Shown here: positions 55,761 through 64,000 of the stretch, one piece after another | Layout of the letters: every line of letters begins with the position of its first letter | How positions within the stretch are numbered: position 1 is the first letter of the stretch | Source: Rapana venosa | Taxonomy: Eukaryota > Mollusca > Gastropoda > Neogastropoda > Muricidae | Direction of reading: 5' to 3' | DNA: 64,000 nucleotides | Assembly (NCBI GenBank): GCA_028751875.1 | Contig: CM054141.1 | Location: forward strand, 71,740,852-71,804,851 | Position numbers and translations under genes: made by a program | Notes under the pieces: model-generated | Told to the model about the DNA's origin: nothing | The model's input: the letters and a program-made list of their open reading frames with translations, nothing else | Databases searched by the model: none

Positions 55761-56640
55761 ATTAACACACCACGGAAACTCTCCACATATCTGGAAACAG
55801 TTAATTAATATATCATGGAAACTCTTCACATTAACTGCAACAGTTAACACATCTTGGAAATAAATCCACATTCTCCACAACAGGTAACACATCTTGGAAA
55901 TAAATCCACATTCTCCACAACAGGTAACACATCTTGGAAATAAATCCACATTCTCCACAACAGGTAACACATCACGGAAACTATATCACCACATTCCCCA
56001 CAACAGGTAACACATCATGGAAACCACCTCACCACATTCCCCACAACAGTTAACACAACCCAGAAACTATATCACCACATTCCCCCACAAGTTAACACAT
56101 CACGGAAACTACCTCACCACATTCTCCACAACAGTTAACACATCACAGAAACTACCTCACCACATTCTCCACAACAGTTAACACATCACAGAAACTATCT
56201 CACCACATTCCCCACAACAGGTAACACATCATGGAAACTACCTCACCACAACAGTTAACACATCACAGAAACTATCTCCCCACATTCCCTGCAACAGGTA
56301 ACACATCATGGAAACTACCTCACCACATTCTCCACAACAGTTAACACATCACAGAAACTACCTCACCACATTCTCCACAACAGGTAACACATCATGGAAA
56401 CTACCTCACCACATTCTCCACAACAGTTAACACATCATGGAAACTACCTCACCACATTCTCCACAACAGTTAACACATCACAGAAACTACCTCACCACAT
56501 TCTCCACAACAGGTAACACATCACAGAAACTACCTCACCACATTCTCCACAACAGTTAACACATCACGGAAACTATCTCCCCACATTTCCAGCAACAGTC
56601 ACCACATCACAGAAACAAACTCTCCTCATTTCCTGCAACA
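55761..56640 (-). repeat. Diverged continuation of the 43-bp array
   Basis: On the plus strand: CACATTCTCCACAACAGTTA ACACATCACAGAAACTACCT CAC, again 43 bp. Unit order (CACATT..CCACAACAG..ACACATC..GAAACT..CTC) aligns with the exon-proximal unit, so this is the older, diverged end of one array. Confidence 0.85.
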
Positions 56641-56814
56641 AATACTGCTGTTAACCATTTCAATACCTGAAAAGTAATGGAAAAGCAAGAATTGTATTAA
56701 TACTGTATGTACTGGAAAAGCAAAATTATATAATGCAGCCCCCCTTCTCCACACACACACACACGTGTGTTGTATGCGAGCATGTGGGTATGTGCACACG
56801 CACACACATGTAAG

Positions 56815-57122
56815 CTTAGCTTGTCGCTTGAAAAAACAAATATGATGCTTTTTAATTCAGGTTATGACCCTGGGAAGCTTCCTTCTTTTACTGTAGATGA
56901 CACTGAAATACTATACACCCAACATGTTAAATTTCTGGGCGTTATTCTGACTCCTAGGTTGTCTTGGTATAATCATATCAGCTATATACTGAATAAAGCA
57001 AGAAAGAGTTTAAATTTTCAAAAAATTGTGTGTAAACAACCTTGGGGGCAAGATACAAAATCACTTATATCTTTAGCTACTTCTGTAGTACGCTCAAGAC
57101 TTACATATGGCACACACATACA
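56815..57122 (+). mobile_element. LINE RT C-terminal fragment (I-type)
   Basis: Frame: LSLEKTNMMLFNSGYDPGKL, HVKFLGVILTPRLSWYNHIS, YILNKARKSLNFQKIVCKQP, SVVRSRLTYGT. This is the KFLGV and palm/thumb end of a reverse transcriptase, possibly the same element family as the RNase H pieces. AC repeats bound it on both sides. Confidence 0.7.
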
Positions 57123-57154
57123 TAACACAATTTCTCTGATATATTTACACACAC

Positions 57155-57418
57155 TGCGCGCGCAAGCACACATACACACACATACACTCACACCCTCACA
57201 ACCACACACAATTTCACTCATATACTCACACTCTCACACATTCACACACACACACACACTCACACACATCACAGCACTCACACACACACGCACATACACA
57301 CATACTCATATATGCACACACGTACAAGCACGTACGTATACATACATACATGCACACACACACACACACATGCACGCACACACACACGCATGCATGCACG
57401 CATGCACATACACACACA
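57155..57418. repeat. AC-rich compound microsatellite
   Basis: ACAC with T, G and C interruptions over about 260 bp. Confidence 0.95.
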
Positions 57419-57475
57419 CTTAACCATCTAATATCACTTTTTGGTGGAAGGACGTTAAACTGAAGAACCAACTAA
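57419..57475 (-). repeat. GT-hairpin element, copy i
   Basis: The minus strand reads GTTCTTCAGTTTAACGTCCT TCCACCAAAAAGTGATATTA GATGG, then runs into the GT repeat. The orientation of GT relative to the hairpin differs from copies b, c and e. Confidence 0.75.
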
Positions 57476-57711
57476 CATGTAAGCACTCATGACTATACTC
57501 TGTGTCTGTATCCAGAATAGATGTGATCAAAATTAGATGTGTCGAAATTTATCTGCGATGAAAATAACAACTACTAGACACACGCATGCATCTATAGACT
57601 TTTGTTTTCATGTCACATCCACCCATCATACAATACACCCACTCACATGCTGTCTCTCTGTTCTTGTTCACTACTTGCATATTTACAAGTGCTTTTCTAT
57701 AATTATTATCA

Positions 57712-57765
57712 CTGTGTGTGTCTGTGTGTGTGTCTGTGTGTGTGTCTCTGTGTGTGTGTGTGTAT
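57712..57765. repeat. GT/GTCT microsatellite
   Basis: GTGTGTCT units, then pure GT. Confidence 0.93.
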
Positions 57766-57824
57766 TTGGGGGGATTTTATATATTTCATTTTCTATCATG
57801 ATGTTTCCTGATAAGGCGGGAACT

Positions 57825-57885
57825 GCATGTAAAAAAGCACATGAGCACTTATTCATTATCCTTGAAATAAAAGAATTTGAATCTC
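57825..57885 (-). repeat. Family 2 fragment
   Basis: The minus strand reads GGATAATGAATAAGTGCTCA TGTGCTTTTTTACATG. Confidence 0.65.
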
Positions 57886-58045
57886 TCTCTCTCTCACTCA
57901 TACTTAGCTGTAACCCTTGAAAATGCAGATTTTCAATCCATCCACTAATCTCTTTCTCACATTTTGATGAAGCAAAGAGGTAAAGTGTTACACACACTCT
58001 CTTAACACTGACAGAGATACACAAGTTGAATTAACTGAATAAAAT

Positions 58046-58262
58046 CTGTGTGTGTGTGTGTGTGAGTGAGTGAGTGTGTATGTGTACACACACACACACA
58101 CACGTGTGTGTGTGTATGTGTGGGAGAGAGAGAGAGAGAGAGAGAGAGAGTGTGTGTGTGTAAGAGAGTGTTTTGTAAGAGAGTGTGTGTATTGTGTGTG
58201 TGTGTGAGAGACAGAGAGTGGTGTGTGTGTGTGTGTGTGTGTGTGCTTGCGAGCGCATGCGT
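58046..58262. repeat. GT/GA compound microsatellite
   Basis: GT, AC and GA blocks with an ACGTGT junction. Confidence 0.95.
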
Positions 58263-58697
58263 GCATATGTCTGTGTGTCTGTCTATACTTATATATTATG
58301 TATACATGCACAAGAGCATGCATGCTCATATTTTCCTCTCCTTCAAAAATTAGACCACATGTAAACACTTCTCACATTAAAAAAAAACAAAAAAAGAAAA
58401 GAAGCTACTTTTGCCTCACTAACAGAAGAAGACAGGAGGAAATTTCCGACACGGGGTAACTTCAATGTCAACGTGTTCCATGTCGGACAAGAGTTACATG
58501 AAGGAAGCCAGTGTCGTGTAGGGCAGTAGGAAAAGTTACAGCTTTGAAATGACCTCCCTGTCATCTCCTGATGTGCTTGACACCAGTTTTGAATGTCAGT
58601 CTGAAGAAACAAGCCGTGTGAAGATTTATGAGGGGGCAGAATTTCTTTTTTTATTTTTTTATTATTTTTAAATGCATGAAATTTAGAAAGGTATTTT

Positions 58698-58850
58698 CTT
58701 GTGTGTATGTGTGTGAGTGTGTGTGTACATGTGTGTGTATGTGTAAGTGTGTATGAGTGGTGTGTGTGTGTGTATGCATGCGTGCATATGCATGAATGTG
58801 CACTCATGCGTGTGAGGGTCTGTGTTTGCATGCATGCATGCTCTGTCTCT
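58698..58850. repeat. GT-rich low-complexity DNA
   Basis: GTGTAT, GTGAGT and GCATGC words. Confidence 0.9.
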
Positions 58851-58859
58851 CATCCTTAT

Positions 58860-60680
58860 AAATATACTGTGAAAAGACACACTTTCCAACTCAGCAGCTA
58901 ACTGTAAAATCTGATAGCGCACATTCATGATTATTATAGATAATAGATATGATATTATTATATATAGTAGATAGATGATAGATGTGTGAAGATAGATAGA
59001 TAAAAGATTATCCCATTTCGATCAGAACAAAATATTCATTCTGAGCGTCCTGTAGTCATGAATCATTTTTTTCCCCCCTGACCCCTCACCTTGACGTAAA
59101 GGGAACCTCCAACCCTTTTCTTATAACTTCTAAACTTCTGCACCCCCCTTCCCTCACAAAGCCTGATCACTTTCCCCGGTTAAAAAAACGCACAGTGAAT
59201 TTGTTTTTCTTTTATATATGGCTATTGTTACATTATGGGTTATTCTCAGAAAACATGTAGGTTTTTTGGGGCATAGACCCTTTAAAATAAATTTTCATTG
59301 GAAGTTTATGCCTTTTTGTTATATTTTATATACTCTGCATAATCCATTCTTTTGAAAAAATTATGAAAAATTTAAATTGGGTTTCCCATATTTTTGAATT
59401 AAAGTTCTATTTTTAGCCGTGTTGCGGTTTGTGACATGGAAACCAAAAGTAGCCTAAATAAATCTATTGTACTCAGAATATCAAACAAAAAAACACTCCA
59501 AAATGCTGTTGTTTTCATTTATAAAACAAATCTAACATTTGGAAGTATGACAATCACTGACAAAGCATATTTTTGGCCATATTTCTAATGACACTCTAAG
59601 ACAGTTTTGTACGCCCAGATTTAAAGTTTTGTTTTTTTTGCTAGTGACCACAGGAAGCATCACAAATTAGCCTAAACTTTATCCACAGAATCAATATAAA
59701 TAAAACAAACAATTTTCTTTACACAAGAATGGAAGCTATTTCAAATTAATACCTTATAAAAGTAATATGTTGCGGTTGTGACATGGAAAACCATTGGTTG
59801 TGACATGGAAACCACACCCCTCAAAATAACAAATCATGGAAGTGTAGCAATTTAAACATAGGCCTACATTTAAACAAAACACAACAACTTAAATTGGAAA
59901 CAATGCATTCTTGTAACATTATTCATACTGATTTATCATTTTATGTGATATATTATGGTTGTGACATGGAGACCGTTTGGTTGTGACATGGAAACCACAC
60001 CCCTCAAAAGCACAAATCATGAAAGTGTAGCAATTTAAGATCAAATTGAAAAAACACATAATCTCAAATGAGAAACAATGCATTCTTGTAACTTTATTTA
60101 CATTGATTTATTATGTTAGACTTAAGAGTGACATGATGTTATATCAATAAACATTATCTACATTTGATTTATCATGCTGGAGTGATATAATATCAATCAA
60201 CACAACTAAGTCCAGTTTCTCTCATCTGACCTAGCGCATCCTTCATAATTAATGATAAAATATGAGCTCATGAGTGCATAGTGCTTTTATATCAAGTACA
60301 AAATGCATGTTTTAAAAAACGACAAAAAACAATGAAATCATATTCATTCTTGGGTTTTTTTATAGTAAAAACCAAAACTTAATTGTCGATCAAACTTTGT
60401 TAGGATTGTCAATTGATTACAAATCATCACCTTTGCTGTGTTGTTGGGGTTTCTTCCTTTAATATTAACAACACTTTGAATAACAGAATAATCTAAGGTT
60501 ATTTCTTCTTCATTTCTTGTTTTACAGGCAAATGAATTCTTTTATTTTATGGGCAAATAGAATCCTTCAACTTCAAGCACTCTCAGCATTTGCCGGTGCT
60601 TTTTTTTTCCACACATGCAGCTGCTTTTTTGTCCCACATCTAACATGATCTAACATAATTTCAAACTGATTTAGGACTGT
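58860..60680. other. AT-rich DNA with 183-bp duplication and TTGTGACATGG motifs
   Basis: GTGACATGG-type motifs at 59426-59444, 59774-59792, 59796-59813, 59957-59974 and 59979-59996. Two adjacent 183-bp units (from about 59774 and 59957) share CCACACCCCTCAAAA, AGTGTAGCAATTTAA and AATGCATTCTTGTAAC. No exon supported. Confidence 0.7.
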
Positions 60681-60683
60681 TAA

Positions 60684-60685
<2 letters not shown>

Positions 60686-60765
<80 letters not shown>

Positions 60766-60778
60766 CACACACACACAT
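60686..60778. repeat. (CT)n microsatellite with short CA end
   Basis: About 38 CT units, then ACACACACA. Confidence 0.98.
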
Positions 60779-60974
60779 GATTTGCTTTATATTGTAACAG
60801 TTTAAAAAAATTGTTGGTCATAATCACATGCATCCATATGTATAGTGGGCACCCTGCCCCCCTTTATTCTCTATCATAAGACTCCCACCTGGATAAGATC
60901 TACTTTTCTTAGACACTGCTCTTCTTTGTAACTGTACCCCCCTCATTAGACTTCTCCTTTATAACACATAATTT

Positions 60975-61034
60975 TGTGTGTGTGTTTGTTGTGTGTGTGT
61001 GTGTGTGGTGTTGGTGTGTGTGTGTGTGTGTGTA

Positions 61035-61102
<68 letters not shown>

Positions 61103-61234
61103 GAGAGAAAATATATGTATGTAAATGTATGTTTGTGTGTGTGTGTGTATGTGTGTGTGTGTACAAGCGCATGAGAGAGAGAGAGAGAGTGGTGTGTGTG
61201 TATGTATGTGTGTGCGTGAATGTTGGTGTGCCCA

Positions 61235-61268
<34 letters not shown>
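60975..61268. repeat. GT/GA compound microsatellite
   Basis: GT 60975-61034, GA 61036-61109, then GT-rich DNA to 61268. Confidence 0.97.
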
Positions 61269-61269
<1 letters not shown>

Positions 61270-63500
61270 CACAATTAAAATTTTTAAGCATGTGAATTGC
61301 TTATTCTGCTCAATAAATGTTGATTTTTTTTTGCGGAAAAGGCATTCATGGTTTCTTGTCATAACCAATTTCAACTGTAGTGTTGTTGCTTTTTGTGTCA
61401 TTGTGAATGTGTCAGTTGTGTGTTATTTGTTTTGTTATCAACGCTTGTCTTGCACATTTAAAGATGAATTGGTTCCAAATGTTGACAAGGAAAACAGAAA
61501 CCAACGAAAAACAAAACAAAAAAGCCCATCCTCATGATGTGGTTTTCATCATAACTGATCACGGACTTGTAAAGTTTCAGGAGTTTGAAAAATGTTAAGC
61601 TTAGGACTTCCAGCATTGTATCCTATCTCTCAAATGAACATAATTTAATCGGAAGAACGTCATTGTTTGATTACATTTGAAGCCTACGGAACATAAGTGG
61701 TAGAAAACGAGTGACGTGTTTTGGTCGTGACCAGGAACGCCGAGCTCTGTCATCGGCGCAGTTTGTAGCAAACATTAACGTCACTGCGATGACGTTTAGC
61801 GTGCATTTACGGTTGACTCATTACGATTAACAACGATTGTGTAGATCAATCACTTCCCTGAAATCAACACTAGAAATCAGTATCCGAGGAAAAGGGGACG
61901 ATTTATTACAGTAGATCAGAGTCGTGACACAAAACCATAATCAATCCGTTTCCTGTCACAACTAACACGAGCTAAATGTTTTACGGCCAAATTTCAACGT
62001 GGGAGATAGCCACAGAACAAAATTGCTGCAGGTTTATATTTTCAACAACATAACCAGAGCATTCGTATAAAGAATCAATAAGTGAATGACGAAAACGCGA
62101 GACTAATTTTACGTATGCTTCTAGATCTAACGGCCGAGACAGAAACCACGCTATCTTGGTTTCGTGTCACAACCAACGTGGTTAATACATGAGTTTACAG
62201 ATCAACGAAAATATTCCCATAAAATACATTCAAACACTGAAAATAATCACTTCTGTCGCTAATTGTTCGAAATAAAACACGAATAGCATCTATAAAAGAA
62301 AGAGAAAGTAAAACTTCAAAAAGAATGTTGCAGTCGTACAAGAAACCGTACTATTTTCGTTTCATGTCCTAACCGTAACGCCGCACAACAAAAACTGGAT
62401 CTATTTAATATTTTGTGCAAAATTTATTTCTTGCACATAACAACCATTTCCACAAATTACAGTAGATGGCTTTTTATTTCTTTCCAAGTAAGAATAAGCG
62501 GTCATCAAATGAAACGATCGGTAAATGTACCCACAGCTAACAAGCCAAAGCTGTTGACAAGAAAAGAGAATGTGACAAAAACAAGCAATTTCGTAATTTA
62601 AACACGAGTTTACGATTATTAAACCATGGTTGGCAAAAGTAAAATACTTTGAAAATAAAATATTTCTTCTCCTTCGATAAAAAATGCGATAGAAGCGAGT
62701 AAACGCATCTTGATCAAATGCTGCCGTGCTTTAGCGGTCGGTCGTGACATGAGAAATTTTGGAAGAAGACAAAGACCGGCACACTAGTATAGTATCGCGA
62801 TGTTCCTTTGGCGGGAAAAAGTACGTGCCAGAGATATTTTAGGTCAAGGTGAAGTGCCAGCGATAAAAATCTCGGTCAGTGAAGGAATGTGCCGAGTTTT
62901 GCACCAAATTTTCGTCGGTCGGTTGTGACGTTAAAAATGAGAAACGATGTTGATAATCTGGAGTTTCAAGCCATGAACGAGGGTAGGAAGGCTGGCTGAT
63001 CAAAAACATCGTTTTTTATATACTGTTAACTGTTTACTTTATCAGTGGAAGCTATAATGTGTTGATGATATCGTATAGTTCTTTGTGAGTGAATTTTTAA
63101 AATTCAGCCTGACTTTGGAAACCAAGGTCACGACCACAACGGGTATTTAATCCACCCTCTATTTAATGTTCATGTAAAAGAAATGAAGATGTTTCTGCTT
63201 GGGAGTTTGAAACAACATCTGGGCATTAATTTAATACAAATTGTGTTTCAAATTAGCAGTCTTTGAAGTCAGAAGAACAATCTGAATAACGTATGCACCA
63301 TTATGTCACAAATCCGCCATGTTGGAATGAGCACATTTTGTAAAAGAAAATTCAATATTTTTAAAAACAAGCACAAGTACTCATTAAAACTTTTAAAATT
63401 TATTTCTTTAATTCAAACATAACCAGTAACCAGCATTCACTACAGCTACAAACTAAATTCAGTCAAATGGTAGATGTGTGAAGTAGGTCACTATCATACC
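61270..63500. other. AT-rich, repeat-poor DNA with recurring GGTTGTGAC motif
   Basis: Motif occurrences: 61350-61366(-), 61921-61936(+), 61947-61963(-), 62158-62174(-), 62358-62374(-), near 62740(+), near 62920(+) and near 63126(-). It is free of microsatellites, unlike the rest of the window. No exon recognised. Confidence 0.6.
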
Positions 63501-63529
63501 TCACATGTTTCTGAGAATGACCTATATAG

Positions 63530-63590
63530 TCATTGCCTCACTCCCCTACGACCACACAGGTTATGGGACACCTTTGCCTTTTTACCTTAG
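63530..63590 (+). repeat. tRNA/5S SINE, 3' end only
   Basis: CTCCCCTACGACCACACAGG TTATGGGACACCTTTGCCTT TTT matches the 3' ends of the 12.6 and 26.2 kb copies. Confidence 0.65.
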
Positions 63591-63797
63591 TTCTTTCCAC
63601 ACGATCTAGTGGTTCAGTTGGCAAGTATATATACCTGGACATTTGCTTTTTTTTCTTTTCTTTGTACCTGGAAACTTTGTGTGTAGCTGATACTGTCCTT
63701 TGTTATCTTGTAATGATGGTGTCTTTTGTGAACTTTTCTGTTTGTTTGTTTTCTTATAACTGTATCAATGTCTTTCTCAGATTATACCCGTTTACCT

Positions 63798-64000
63798 ATG
63801 TATGTATGTGTGTGTATGTATGTGTGTGTACAGTGTGTGTGTGTGTGTGTGTGTAGTGTGTGTGTGTGTAGTGTGTACAGTATATTACTATGTATGTGTA
63901 TGTGTGTGTGTACAGTGTGTATGTACAGAGCGTGTGTATTTGTGCGCATGTGTGAATGTGTGTGCATGTGTGTGTGTGTACGTGTGTGTGCTGTGCACAT
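63798..64000. repeat. GT-rich compound microsatellite
   Basis: GTAT, GTGT and GTAC units running to the window edge. Confidence 0.95.

Noticed and set aside
61500..63100. Bidirectional promoter or CpG island
   Set aside because: Repeat-poor with more CpG than its flanks, but still AT-rich and with no exon or core promoter I can support.

Overview
The window is animal nuclear DNA. It is crowded with dinucleotide microsatellites (mostly AC/GT, CT/GA), minisatellites, long poly-G/poly-C tracts and decayed non-LTR retrotransposons and SINEs. Several SINE families (a tRNA-headed one near 3.3 and 48.8 kb, a 'sticky' module near 17.9 and 30.7 kb) look like repeats common in gastropod molluscs, so a snail is my best guess. 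That placement is inference from memory, not a search. No prokaryotic gene, CRISPR array or rRNA/tRNA gene is present. Most open frames are translations of simple repeats. The one supported protein gene is on the minus strand from 54675 down to 43242. Eight exons with GT-AG junctions and compatible phases encode the C-terminal ~290 residues of an SLC7-family (LAT-type, heteromeric amino acid transporter light chain) protein, from about TM6 to the stop codon. The N-terminal part is not seen and presumably lies beyond the right edge, after an intron longer than 9.3 kb. Layout: 1-9 kb is microsatellites, tRNA-headed SINEs, a LINE C-terminus with a GAA tail, and poly-G tracts. 9-16 kb is mostly unique noncoding DNA with a chimeric tRNA/5S-like SINE at 12.6 kb, flanked by a 12-bp target-site duplication, and I-type LINE 3' pieces. 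16-27 kb is a retrotransposon graveyard: RTE-like, Rex1/CR1-like, L2 copy 1, RTE/BovB-like, then L2 copy 2 carrying a nested SINE. 28.9-30.5 kb is a 29-bp minisatellite. 30.8-38.9 kb is mostly unique AT-rich noncoding DNA. 38.97-40.52 kb holds three different minisatellites back to back. 43.2-54.7 kb is the transporter gene, with a different minisatellite in almost every large intron. 54.65-56.64 kb is a 43-bp array that begins inside a transporter exon and repeats its 3' splice junction. 56.7-64 kb holds a LINE fragment, microsatellites, and an AT-rich stretch (59.4-63.1 kb) with a recurring quasi-palindromic motif in both orientations. The most interesting observations are the array built from a splice acceptor, the tRNA/5S chimeric SINE, the dispersed GT-hairpin-polyG element, and the 59-63 kb motif family.
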